Assembly (NCBI GenBank): GCA_964229355.1
Contig: CAXRDE010000017.1
Location: forward strand, 1 to 25,468
Source of the DNA: CAXRDE01 sp964229355
GTDB taxonomy: Bacteria; Cyanobacteriota; Sericytochromatia; UBA7694
Length of the DNA stretch: 25,468 bases
Direction: 5' to 3'
Shown: in pieces, positions 1-7,581 of the stretch
Position numbering within the stretch: position 1 is the stretch's first letter
How the letters are laid out: the number at the start of each line of letters is the position of its first letter
The notes under the pieces: generated by a model
Databases searched by the model: none
Told to the model about the DNA's origin: nothing
Seen by the model: the letters and a program-made list of their open reading frames with translations, nothing else
Program-made: the position numbers and the translations under genes

Positions 1-3000
1 CCTTCGCCACCCAAAAGCTCGACCTCAGTACCACCACCAAACTCTTTGCACAGGTCTCTGACTCCCACGGCAAAACCTATGCACCCACAGGCGCTGACGG
101 CGACGGGGCTGTTAACTACACCGGCGGCACCATTACCCTTACCTTTAACAATCTCACCCCCGATGAACTCCTCTTTGTGGACGTCCAGGCCAAAAATGGC
201 ACCACCCCCATTCCCCAGGCACAACTCGCCACCGTTATCAAACACACCACCGACGCTACACCGGTCAATGCCACCCTCAATTTTCAAACCGCTGTGGCCG
301 CCAAAGCCCTTAAAGCCATGCTGCTCACCCACGCCACCCAGGCCCGCAGCATCGACCTCACGGCACTCAATACCCTGACCGCCAGTATTACAGGCGTCAG
401 CGGCACCGCCCCCAACTTCACCTACAGCCAAAACCACCCCAGCCTCGTTCATACTGCCTTGCTTGCCACCCACCTACAGAGCCAGGCCCCCATTGACCTC
501 ACCGCCGCCGACTACCGCCAGAGCGGCGCCACCGTCAACCTCACCGTCAGCGGACTCACGGGCAGTGACAAAGTCCAGGTCCAAATCACCGATGCCGCCT
601 CCGCCGTGCGCACGGATCTGGGCAATGGCACAATACCCATCACAGGCGTCACCCCCGGCAGTGGTTTAACCGCCATCGTCACGCCTTTTGGCGCGCCCTC
701 TCAAACCTATAATTACAGCATTAATCCCACCAGCCTCACGCTCACCGAGGGCAACAGCACCAACCTCACCATCACTGCCACACCCACCATGACCCTCACC
801 AATATTAGCCCGGCCAATGGCCCCGCAGGTACTACGGTAACCATTACCGGTACTGGTTTTACCGGGGCAACAGATGTCAGCTTCAATGGCTCACCCGCCG
901 CCAGCTTCACCATCATTAACGACACCCAAATTGTTGCCACAGTACCCGTCACCGCTACCGATGGGACGATTTCTGTGACAAAAGGTGGTACCACCAAATA
1001 TAGCACTGACTTTGATGTATATCGGGTTATTTTTGTTAAGGCGGACGCTGTAGGAGCAAACACCGGTCAAAGCTGGGCCAATGCACACCCGAGCTTGCAA
1101 ACGGCATTAAGCGCTTCGCAGCCCAACGACGATATCTGGATTGCAGCAGGAAAGTACATACCGGGTACCAATCGTAATGACAGTTTTTCACTGCGCCAGA
1201 ATGTCGATATCTACGGCGGATTCAACGGTACAGAAACCAGCCTGGCAGCACGTAACTTCGAAACAAATGTCGTCATTTTATCAGGAGACATTGACAACAA
1301 TGACAACTACAGTACTACTCCCGCAGGCAATATCTCTGGCAATAGTTATCACGTGGTCAAGGGCGGAAACGCCACTCTGGATGGCGTGACTATTCAAGGT
1401 GGTAATGCCAATGACACCGTAGGAAGCATTGATTCTATGGGAGCCGGGCTGTATGCACAATCGGTTATAGTAGGCAACTTAAGAAACGTTATATTTAAAC
1501 ATAACAATGCCAACGACAGGGGCGCCGGATTGCTTGCAGAAAACGCCTTAGGTTTGCGGATGAATAATGTTATCTTTCAGCATTGCTCCGCATATCGTGA
1601 GGGTGTAGTTTTAGCTCTTTTTTCTGCTGAGGTTCTTGAAGCCAAGAATATCATCTTTGATCAAAATCAGGCCTCGGATAATACATCTGGCTCTAGTGTC
1701 GCAAGCGTTGATGTCCTTCTTAACTCATGGGTACTCGAAAACAGCAGTTTCACAAACAACTCTGGATTAGAGCATATTCTTTATGTTAATGCTTATCATA
1801 CCAGCGGAACCCCTACAACGCTAGCCCTTAAAAATAGCCTTATGGCCAATAATATCGCCAGAGTCAATAGTGTGCGTCTCGTGGGAGACAGTAGCGGAAC
1901 CCTACAGCTTAATAATACAACACTTGCAAATAACCTCTGTGCCGCTCAAGAATCAGGGTTTTGTCTTGCTGAAAGAGTGATTCAGGCACCCAATGTCTCT
2001 TTTAGTGTGAACAACGCCCTCTATTGGAGAGACAGTATAAACTTACCTGGGACGGGCAGCAACAACATTGACCTCGGCAGTGGGGGCACGCCCTTTATTG
2101 ACAGCACAGACCCCGATGGGCCTGACAACATCTTCTTTACCGCCGACGATGGCTATAACCTGGCCGCAGGCAATGCGGGCATTGATGCCGGTAACACCAA
2201 TGCTGACGTTCCCGATAAAGATATTGTGGGTCGTGACCGGGTAGGTGACACCGACGCAGGGGCTTATGAGTACCAGGCACCAGCTGCCCCTCCGGCCAGT
2301 AACTTTACGATCACGGGAACCACGGCCAATGATAAAGTCGGCCACAGTGTCTCCGGGGCTGGAGATCTCAACAACGACGGTTTTGATGACTTTATTGTGG
2401 GAGCCCATGGTACCAATAGCTCTACGGGTAAAACCTATGTGGTGTTTGGTAATGCAAGCCTCGGCTCAGGAGGCGGTATTGCCCTCGCTTCACTGGATGG
2501 TAGCAATGGCTTTGTCCTCAACGGAGAAGCCAACAATGATCAGTCTGGTTACAACGTCTCTGGGGCTGGCGATGTCAATAATGACGGCTTTGCTGATCTT
2601 ATTATTGGCGCTTCTGGAGCCAACAGTTCCACCGGCAAAACCTACGTGGTCTTTGGTGGCACAAATGTCGGTGCCAGTGGCAGCCTCAACCTTTCATCAC
2701 TCAATGGCACCAACGGCTTTGTGCTCAACGGTGAAGCCACAGGTGATCAGTCAGGCGTAAATGTTTCAGCGGCCGGAGATATCAACAACGATAGTGTTGA
2801 CGACCTCATGATTGGCGCCTTTAATGCCAACGGTTTTGCGGGCAAGACCTATGTGGTCTTTGGCGGTACAAACCTTGGCTCCGGCGGCAGCCTCAATCTC
2901 TCAACCCTCAATGGTACCAATGGCTTTGACATCAATGGAGCCAATGCCTCTGATGCCTCTGGCGGCAATGTCTCAGCGGCAGGAGACGTCAATAACGATG

Positions 3001-3746
3001 GCGTTGATGACCTGATTATTGGGGCTTATGGCCCCAATAGCTATGCGGGCAAAAGCTATGTGATCTTTGGAGGTACCAACATCGGCTCCACCGGCAGTCT
3101 GGCCCTCTCTTCACTCAATGGCACCAACGGCTTTTCACTCAACGGCGAAAATGGAAATGATTACTCAGGAATTAGTGTCTCTGGGGCAGGAGATGTCAAT
3201 AACGATGGCTTTGATGACCTGATGGTGGGCGCGTATGGCTTCAACAGTACTGCAGGTAAAAGCTACGTGATCTTTGGCGGTACAAATATCGGCTCAACGG
3301 GTAGCATCGCCCTCTCGTCGCTCAATGGCAGCAATGGCTTTTCGCTTACCGGAGAAAATACGAGTGACTATTTAGGCATTAGTGTATCGAGCGCAGGCGA
3401 CCTCAATAACGATGGCTTTGATGATTTGATAGCGGGTGCTTCCAATTTCAACAGTAGCACCGGTAAGAGCTATGTGATCTTTGGTGGCACAAACGTGGGC
3501 TCCAGTGGCAGCATCAATCTTTCGTCACTCAATGGCACCAACGGCTTTGCCCTCAACGGAGAAGCTACGGGGGATCAGTCGGGCTTAAGTGTCTCCAACG
3601 CAGGAGACCTCAACAACGATGGCTTTGCTGATCTCCTGATTGGAGCTTACGGCAAAAACAGCTTTGCCGGTAAAGCCTATGTGGTCTTTGGCAGCCTCAA
3701 CCTCGGCTCAACGGGTAGCCTTAATCTCAGCGCTGTCGGTAACTAG
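1..3746 (+). CDS. Large surface protein: IPT/TIG + beta-helix + seven FG-GAP repeats (5'-truncated)
   Basis: The reading frame is open from base 3 to the TAG at 3744-3746, so the start lies outside the window. A GTG at 177 is internal and not a credible start. Domains in order: Thr/Asn-rich Ig-like segments (to about 785); an IPT/TIG domain (about 790-1010, motif PANGPAGTTVTITGTGF); a right-handed beta-helix of the polymorphic-outer-membrane/choice-of-anchor-Q type (about 1025-2275, ending DTDAGAYEY); then seven FG-GAP repeats (2322-3743), each with a calcium-binding DxNxDGxxD loop. These folds are typical of secreted or cell-surface adhesins and carbohydrate-binding proteins. No C-terminal anchor or sorting signal is visible. 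The first kilobase is strikingly C-rich on the coding strand, while the beta-helix section (about 1440-2040) is much more AT-rich, which suggests a mosaic origin. The ligand cannot be told. Partial gene; domain calls are confident. Confidence 0.9.
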   Translation, partial: FATQKLDLSTTTKLFAQVSDSHGKTYAPTGADGDGAVNYTGGTITLTFNNLTPDELLFVDVQAKNGTTPIPQAQLATVIKHTTDATPVNATLNFQTAVAAKALKAMLLTHATQARSIDLTALNTLTASITGVSGTAPNFTYSQNHPSLVHTALLATHLQSQAPIDLTAADYRQSGATVNLTVSGLTGSDKVQVQITDAASAVRTDLGNGTIPITGVTPGSGLTAIVTPFGAPSQTYNYSINPTSLTLTEGNSTNLTITATPTMTLTNISPANGPAGTTVTITGTGFTGATDVSFNGSPAASFTIINDTQIVATVPVTATDGTISVTKGGTTKYSTDFDVYRVIFVKADAVGANTGQSWANAHPSLQTALSASQPNDDIWIAAGKYIPGTNRNDSFSLRQNVDIYGGFNGTETSLAARNFETNVVILSGDIDNNDNYSTTPAGNISGNSYHVVKGGNATLDGVTIQGGNANDTVGSIDSMGAGLYAQSVIVGNLRNVIFKHNNANDRGAGLLAENALGLRMNNVIFQHCSAYREGVVLALFSAEVLEAKNIIFDQNQASDNTSGSSVASVDVLLNSWVLENSSFTNNSGLEHILYVNAYHTSGTPTTLALKNSLMANNIARVNSVRLVGDSSGTLQLNNTTLANNLCAAQESGFCLAERVIQAPNVSFSVNNALYWRDSINLPGTGSNNIDLGSGGTPFIDSTDPDGPDNIFFTADDGYNLAAGNAGIDAGNTNADVPDKDIVGRDRVGDTDAGAYEYQAPAAPPASNFTITGTTANDKVGHSVSGAGDLNNDGFDDFIVGAHGTNSSTGKTYVVFGNASLGSGGGIALASLDGSNGFVLNGEANNDQSGYNVSGAGDVNNDGFADLIIGASGANSSTGKTYVVFGGTNVGASGSLNLSSLNGTNGFVLNGEATGDQSGVNVSAAGDINNDSVDDLMIGAFNANGFAGKTYVVFGGTNLGSGGSLNLSTLNGTNGFDINGANASDASGGNVSAAGDVNNDGVDDLIIGAYGPNSYAGKSYVIFGGTNIGSTGSLALSSLNGTNGFSLNGENGNDYSGISVSGAGDVNNDGFDDLMVGAYGFNSTAGKSYVIFGGTNIGSTGSIALSSLNGSNGFSLTGENTSDYLGISVSSAGDLNNDGFDDLIAGASNFNSSTGKSYVIFGGTNVGSSGSINLSSLNGTNGFALNGEATGDQSGLSVSNAGDLNNDGFADLLIGAYGKNSFAGKAYVVFGSLNLGSTGSLNLSAVGN
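2322..3743 (+). repeat. Seven in-frame FG-GAP tandem repeats, exact 207-base period
   Basis: The GAGD-type core of each unit begins at 2355, 2562, 2769, 2976, 3183, 3390 and 3597, exactly 207 bases (69 residues) apart with no indel. Each unit carries D-x-N-N-D-x-x-x-D followed by a G-K-[ST]-Y-V-[VI]-F-G strand. Seven units fit one complete integrin-alpha-like beta-propeller. The last unit stops about nine residues short. A matching strand (NFTITGT) sits just before unit 1, as expected if the ring closes with a velcro strand. Confidence 0.93.
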
Positions 3747-3776
3747 CCCCTATTGATTTTAGAGGCTGTATTCCCC

Positions 3777-3806
3777 ATCATCTCCCTGCTAAAATAGGGA
3801 GATGAT
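3777..3806 (+). promoter_or_regulatory. 11-bp hairpin enclosing the start codon of the glycosyltransferase, with extended -10
   Basis: Bases 3777-3787 and 3796-3806 are perfect reverse complements separated by 8 bases. The right arm contains AGGGAG and the ATG at 3802-3804. A TGCTAAAAT extended -10-like element lies at 3787-3795, six bases before the ATG. If transcription starts further upstream, the RNA hairpin would occlude translation initiation. If it starts at the ATG, the palindrome is a DNA site over the promoter. There is no T-tract, so a terminator is unlikely. Confidence 0.55.
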
Positions 3807-4458
3807 TCCCCGTCAGATTTTTTGCTTTTGGCATGATCCAGACCACCTCCCACCGAGTGTGCAGGGTGCACTCAACTTTTCTCAGCTCCGCACACCAGAT
3901 TATAGCTGGTGTCTGGCAGATGACGACCTGATCCAAAAGCTTTTGGCACAACATTACCCCACGGCCTTACAAAGGCTCTATCAGGCCAATCAAATTCCCG
4001 CCTCTCGCAGCGATCTCGCACGCCTGATCTTGTTGTACCACTACGGTGGAATTTATATCGATGCCAGTATGGAGATCCAGGAGGACCCCCATAATTTATT
4101 GATCGGTACAGCCCAACATTTTGTCACCGTGCAAAGAGATGACAATCCCCGCTATATCAAACGTCCACCACTGGCTCACGCCGTCAACAGTATTTTTGCC
4201 GCCCAACGGCACCATCCCGCCCTGGAGATGGCCTTGTATATTGCCTGGGCCAATCTGGTATCGCGGCACTACAATCATCGGGTCTGGTATGCCAGTGGTG
4301 CCTACTGTTTAAATCAGGCTCTGGGCTATCACCCCGCCGATGCCAGGCGTTCCTTTCGGACGCTGAAGGACCGTCTCTTTGTTTATCGCCGTGATCCCGC
4401 GGTCAATAACCGTTGGCGCCAGCATCAGCAAGACGGCATTTTACCGCCTGTAGGGTAA
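3802..4458 (+). CDS. Small glycosyltransferase, capsular-synthesis/OCH1-like (GT-A sugar-binding region)
   Basis: A 218-residue soluble protein beginning MIPRQIFCFWHDP, the usual IPK-x-IxxxW opening of the Gly_transf_sug/Caps_synth glycosyltransferases. The hallmark follows at about residues 68-92: SRSDLARLILLYHYGGIYID, then AS. The usual DxD is reduced to D-A-S, which resembles the IDAT form seen in capsular polysaccharide synthesis proteins. Such enzymes transfer a sugar from a nucleotide-sugar donor onto a surface polysaccharide or glycolipid. Donor and acceptor cannot be read here. The ATG is the only sensible start. It has AGGGAG immediately before it, too close for a normal ribosome site, and a -10-like TAAAAT six bases upstream. 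It follows the surface-protein gene by 55 bases, so a role in cell-surface glycans is plausible but inferred. Confidence 0.78.
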   Translation: MIPRQIFCFWHDPDHLPPSVQGALNFSQLRTPDYSWCLADDDLIQKLLAQHYPTALQRLYQANQIPASRSDLARLILLYHYGGIYIDASMEIQEDPHNLLIGTAQHFVTVQRDDNPRYIKRPPLAHAVNSIFAAQRHHPALEMALYIAWANLVSRHYNHRVWYASGAYCLNQALGYHPADARRSFRTLKDRLFVYRRDPAVNNRWRQHQQDGILPPVG

Positions 4459-4479
4459 GCCTACCTCCTAAGCCTACCT
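4456..4479 (+). repeat. 11-base direct repeat upstream of hydrolase gene
   Basis: TAAGCCTACCT occurs at 4456-4466 and again at 4469-4479, a 13-base period. The first copy overlaps the stop codon of the glycosyltransferase. The pair occupies the -35 region of the putative promoter whose -10 is TATACT at 4482-4487, and no -35 hexamer is recognisable. It may be an activator site or a chance short duplication. Confidence 0.45.
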
Positions 4480-4481
4480 GA

Positions 4482-4487
4482 TATACT
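4482..4487 (+). promoter_or_regulatory. TATACT -10 element, possible leaderless promoter
   Basis: TATACT ends six bases before the ATG at 4494, and no purine-rich ribosome-binding site lies between them. With the usual 6-7 base distance from -10 to the transcription start, the mRNA would begin at or next to the ATG. Confidence 0.45.
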
Positions 4488-4493
4488 AAAACC

Positions 4494-5384
4494 ATGACAC
4501 AGTTTCTCGCGAGCCTTTTACTTTACCTGACGGTTACCCTCACCAGTTGGGTGGGCTACCAGCACCGGTACCTGCACACCTTCCGTGGTGAAGACATTCA
4601 TCTAATGGAAGTACAGGGGAAACAGTCGAATGCCCCCCCGTTGGTGCTATTTCATGGTCTGGGTTCTCAGGCTGCCGATCTCTATACCGTGATGGAGCCC
4701 TTGCGTGGACAATTTGGCCGTTTAATTGCCGTGGACTTACCCGGTCATGGCCTCAATACCATGACAATTCCCGACGAGCCTTTAAACGTGCTCCAGGATC
4801 GCTTTTTTTACACCCTCCATACCCATCTCAAAAAAAAGCACCAACAGGTGGTCTTGTGGGGGAACTCTTTGGGCGGGTGGCAGGCCATTCATTATGCTTT
4901 GCGTTACCCTGAAGATGTCAAAGCCCTGATTTTGGTTTCTCCGGCAGGGGCTAAAGAATCCCCTGAGCAGGCCCAGTTTTTGACCCGTATTTTCTCTGAG
5001 TATAGCCAAAAATCGCCTGAAAAAATGCTTCCGCTCTTGTTTAATCAGGCCCCACCGGGCGCTGAGCTCTTTAGTGAGTCCCTACGTGCACGGTTTGGCA
5101 CCCCCCAAATCCAGGCGCTGATGCAAAAGGTTGGACCTGAACACATGGCCTTTGCCAAAGAAGAGCTGGGTTCGCTCGCTGTACCCACCCTACTGATTTG
5201 GGGCAAAGCTGATCGCATTTTCCCACAGGAAGTGGAATACTTTAAGCAGCATCTACCCGCTATCCGCACCACGGTCATTGAACCCGAACACTTTACCCAC
5301 AGCCCTTACCTGGAACCTCCCATGGGGAACGAGCTCAGCCAGTTCACGGTGAACTGGCTGAAAGCACAATCTAATGCCCCTTAA
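4494..5384 (+). CDS. Alpha/beta-hydrolase, N-terminally membrane-anchored
   Basis: 296 residues. Residues 3-22 are a hydrophobic segment with few charges, likely a signal anchor or uncleaved signal. The alpha/beta-hydrolase fold follows: oxyanion HGLGS (about 54-58), DLPGHG (81-86), nucleophile elbow GNSLGG with Ser125, acid Asp240 in WGKADRIFP, and a C-terminal His, probably His269 in THSPYLE. The full Ser-Asp-His triad is present. It resembles esterases and C-C hydrolases of the MhpC/BioH group, but the substrate cannot be deduced. The start has no ribosome-binding site; a TATACT lies six bases upstream. The last 14 bases overlap the 3' end of the convergent enoyl-CoA hydratase gene. Confidence 0.85.
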   Translation: MTQFLASLLLYLTVTLTSWVGYQHRYLHTFRGEDIHLMEVQGKQSNAPPLVLFHGLGSQAADLYTVMEPLRGQFGRLIAVDLPGHGLNTMTIPDEPLNVLQDRFFYTLHTHLKKKHQQVVLWGNSLGGWQAIHYALRYPEDVKALILVSPAGAKESPEQAQFLTRIFSEYSQKSPEKMLPLLFNQAPPGAELFSESLRARFGTPQIQALMQKVGPEHMAFAKEELGSLAVPTLLIWGKADRIFPQEVEYFKQHLPAIRTTVIEPEHFTHSPYLEPPMGNELSQFTVNWLKAQSNAP

Positions 5385-6153
5385 AGCTGGGAGCCCGCTT
5401 ACCTAAAAAGGCCTGAATGCCTTCGTTTTTGTCTTCAGTGGTAAACACTTCATGAAAGGCTTTGGCCTCGTGATCCAGGCCTGCAGTCAGGGTGCCTGCC
5501 AGACCTTCATAAACTGCTGCTTTGATGAGCTTCACGGCCACGGGAGCCTGCGAAGCTGCCTTTTGCGCCAGCTTCATGGCGGCTGGCATCAGCTCTTCAG
5601 CACTGTACACTTCGTTCACCAGGCCATAGGCTTTGGCCTGTGCTGCCGAAATCGGGTCCCCGCTAATCAGCATTTCCATGGCGCGTCCCACACCCACAAT
5701 ACGGGGCAGACGCTGGGTTCCTCCAAAACCTGGAATAATGCCTAAGTTGATTTCGGGTTGTCCCACTTTGGCGTGCTCCACGGCCAAACGCAAATCACAG
5801 GCCATGGCCAATTCTAAACCGCCCCCCAGGGCCAGACCGTTTAAGGCACAAATCGTCAATTTGGGCATGCTGGCCAATTGATCAATAGCTGCCTGTCCAT
5901 CACGGGCCAGTTGCTCAGCACCTGCGGGATCCATTTCAGACATGGCTTTAATATCTGCACCGGCCACAAAGATTTTAGGGCCTGCACCGGTCAGAATCAC
6001 GGCCCCCACCTCTGTATTGGACGCCAGTTCCGCAAAGGCCAGCCCCAATTCTTTGACCACTGCGGGGCTTAAGGCGTTCACAGGGGGATGCTGAATGGTC
6101 ACCGTGGCCACACGTTCACTGTGTTGAATATCTAAATATGTATATGTACTCAT
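5371..6153 (-). CDS. Enoyl-CoA hydratase/isomerase (crotonase family)
   Basis: 260 residues from the ATG at 6153, placed six bases after an AGGAG. A TTG one codon earlier is too close to that site. Crotonase signatures: oxyanion-hole segment KIFVAGADIKAM (about 60-71) and LALGGGLELAMACDLRLA (about 108-125). Both catalytic glutamates of hydratases are present, Glu114 in GGGLE and Glu134 in GQPEINLG, with the same 20-residue spacing as in the classical rat mitochondrial enzyme. This favours true enoyl-CoA hydration (trans-2-enoyl-CoA to 3-hydroxyacyl-CoA) over an isomerase or a dead paralogue. It begins nine bases after the stop of the E1-beta-like gene, so the two are co-transcribed. That pairing suggests oxo-acid or branched-chain acyl-CoA catabolism, which is inferred. 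Confidence 0.9.
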   Translation of the reverse strand: MSTYTYLDIQHSERVATVTIQHPPVNALSPAVVKELGLAFAELASNTEVGAVILTGAGPKIFVAGADIKAMSEMDPAGAEQLARDGQAAIDQLASMPKLTICALNGLALGGGLELAMACDLRLAVEHAKVGQPEINLGIIPGFGGTQRLPRIVGVGRAMEMLISGDPISAAQAKAYGLVNEVYSAEELMPAAMKLAQKAASQAPVAVKLIKAAVYEGLAGTLTAGLDHEAKAFHEVFTTEDKNEGIQAFLGKRAPSFKGH

Positions 6154-6162
6154 CAAGGTCTC

Positions 6163-7479
6163 CTATTTTTTTACCAGTTGTTTTAAGGGATTGCGAGGGG
6201 TTGAAAAAGCAGGGCTCTGGGCCATAGCCTGAGCCAAAGCAGGTTCTGCCAGACGCATCAGGTCGGCTTTGGCAAACCAGCCTTCGGCATTGCGCTCCAG
6301 GGTATGCCCGAGTTTTTCAGCCATACGCTCAATAAGATCGGGCTTAAAGAAGCCACACAAAGCCGCAAATACATCCGCCGCCTGGGGCACAATTTGTTCT
6401 TCAATGGCCAGCGCCTGACCCACGGGTGAGTCCGTGGCTGACACAACCTGTGGAAAAGTTTCAAAAGACCAGCCAAATGTCTCAATGATTTCAAAGCACA
6501 GGGTGCGCATCCAGTTGTTTTTAGCAGTCGCCTCATTAAGGAACAAAATGCGGCCACCGCTGCGCTGAATGTAAGGGGCCATATCTTCAATGGGGGCAGG
6601 CTTTAAAGTGCGCAGATCCATGACCGCCAGTTCTTTACCGGTCAAAAAGGAAAGGGTTTCAGCCACCTTCCAGGCCATGGGCATCATGCGGCCATGAGAA
6701 AACACCACACCGTAGTCTCCCTCACGGCGTAATTTGGCTGTGCCCAGGGTATCTTCAGGAATGCTCAGTCCTTCAGGCCAACGCTGTACCCAGCTGCCAT
6801 CCCGCTGATCCACGGGGGCAGTCAGGTAATCTAACCACAGGCTCTTGTTGTGTTCTCCTGGGGTCTCCATCAGTTCTTTTTCACCGGGCAAAAGGTCGAA
6901 GCCGGGCAGTTCAATGTGCGCCAGACCTTTGACCGTGGCGGAATCCGTGGGGAATCCCGCATGGGCGCGCGGGTACATAAAGTGCACGGGATTAGGGTCT
7001 TTAAGGGCGGCCAACAGCAAAGTGGCTGCATCGTAAGGATTCGAGACCGATACCACCTTCCAACCGGGCAAACCTACCATCTCGTTTTCAACGGTTTGGG
7101 AATGGTATAAGGCCCCTTTACCGCTCAGGGCACCATAGGCAGTCATAATGACCAGAGGCATGGGCACACGCCCGCCGCTGGCCCAGCAGGTTTCACCAAT
7201 CATTTTCAGAATGTCATAAGTATTGTGCTGGTAATCCGCAAACTGCATGACGCCCACCGCGGGCTGTTTTAAAAAGCCTGCTGCATAGGGAAGCCAGGCC
7301 GCCGAACGCTCATTCAAGATGGTATTGTGGGCAAAAGGCAGTCCCTGGGTTTCAGCCAGCACGCCTCCTTTGGCTCCGGGAGCCACACCTTCGTTGTCTT
7401 GCCCCCATACACCCATGGGCAGAAGATTCTGCTGGTGTGCATAGAGCAAAGCCAGACGCACAGCGTCCTTGATTTTCAT
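6163..7479 (-). CDS. 2-oxoacid dehydrogenase E1 beta-like subunit (transketolase-type), enlarged
   Basis: 438 residues, ATG at 7479 preceded by AAGGAGG. The sequence follows the beta subunit of pyruvate/branched-chain 2-oxoacid dehydrogenases: GQDNEGVAPGAKGG (26-39) matches GEDVG..GG; NTILNERSA (52-60) matches the DTPISE segment whose Glu (here Glu57) activates the thiamine diphosphate aminopyrimidine; YHSQTVE (125-131), PGWKVVSVSNPYDA (138-151) and DPNPVHF also fit. A transketolase C-terminal domain ends near residue 390, then comes a roughly 50-residue extension. Typical E1-beta is about 325 residues, so this one carries extra segments. No E1-alpha, E2 or E3 gene is in the window; an alpha partner may be elsewhere, or this may be a divergent enzyme. 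It is the first gene of an operon with enoyl-CoA hydratase. Confidence 0.78.
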   Translation of the reverse strand: MKIKDAVRLALLYAHQQNLLPMGVWGQDNEGVAPGAKGGVLAETQGLPFAHNTILNERSAAWLPYAAGFLKQPAVGVMQFADYQHNTYDILKMIGETCWASGGRVPMPLVIMTAYGALSGKGALYHSQTVENEMVGLPGWKVVSVSNPYDAATLLLAALKDPNPVHFMYPRAHAGFPTDSATVKGLAHIELPGFDLLPGEKELMETPGEHNKSLWLDYLTAPVDQRDGSWVQRWPEGLSIPEDTLGTAKLRREGDYGVVFSHGRMMPMAWKVAETLSFLTGKELAVMDLRTLKPAPIEDMAPYIQRSGGRILFLNEATAKNNWMRTLCFEIIETFGWSFETFPQVVSATDSPVGQALAIEEQIVPQAADVFAALCGFFKPDLIERMAEKLGHTLERNAEGWFAKADLMRLAEPALAQAMAQSPAFSTPRNPLKQLVKK

Positions 7480-7503
7480 GGCTTCGTCCTCCTTTTTGAC
7501 TCT

Positions 7504-7512
7504 ATTTTAGCA
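7504..7512 (-). promoter_or_regulatory. Extended -10 (TGCTAAAAT) for the E1-beta/hydratase operon
   Basis: On the minus strand TGCTAAAAT ends 24 bases before the ATG at 7479. No good -35 is visible at 16-18 bases, as is common when TGn is present. It sits in the 102-base divergent region shared with the operon that starts at 7582. Confidence 0.5.
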
Positions 7513-7523
7513 GAGGTGCGACC

Positions 7524-7552
7524 TTTACAGCCCTCCGCTTTGTTGCTAAATT
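7524..7552 (+). promoter_or_regulatory. Sigma70-type promoter for the MopB-kinase operon
   Basis: TTTACA (7524-7529) and TAAATT (7547-7552) are separated by exactly 17 bases, with a TG upstream of the -10 (TGCTAAATT). The predicted start, near 7559, leaves a leader of about 23 bases containing GGAGGG at 7571-7576. The -35 overlaps sequence upstream of the divergent promoter, so the two transcription units could be co-regulated. Confidence 0.6.
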
Positions 7553-7581
7553 GAAGGGGATGTTTTTTCTGGAGGGTTCTT

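Noticed and set aside
2245..2760. 171-codon open frame in an alternative plus frame
   Set aside because: It is an out-of-frame reading of the FG-GAP repeats; periodicity comes from the real gene.
2322..3743. Regular repeats as a possible CRISPR array
   Set aside because: The 207-base units are in frame, translate to FG-GAP blades and have no short repeat/variable spacer pattern.
3745..3767. Possible terminator after the surface-protein gene (AGCCCCT...AGAGGCT)
   Set aside because: The stem has a mismatch and no T-tract follows, so it is not supported.
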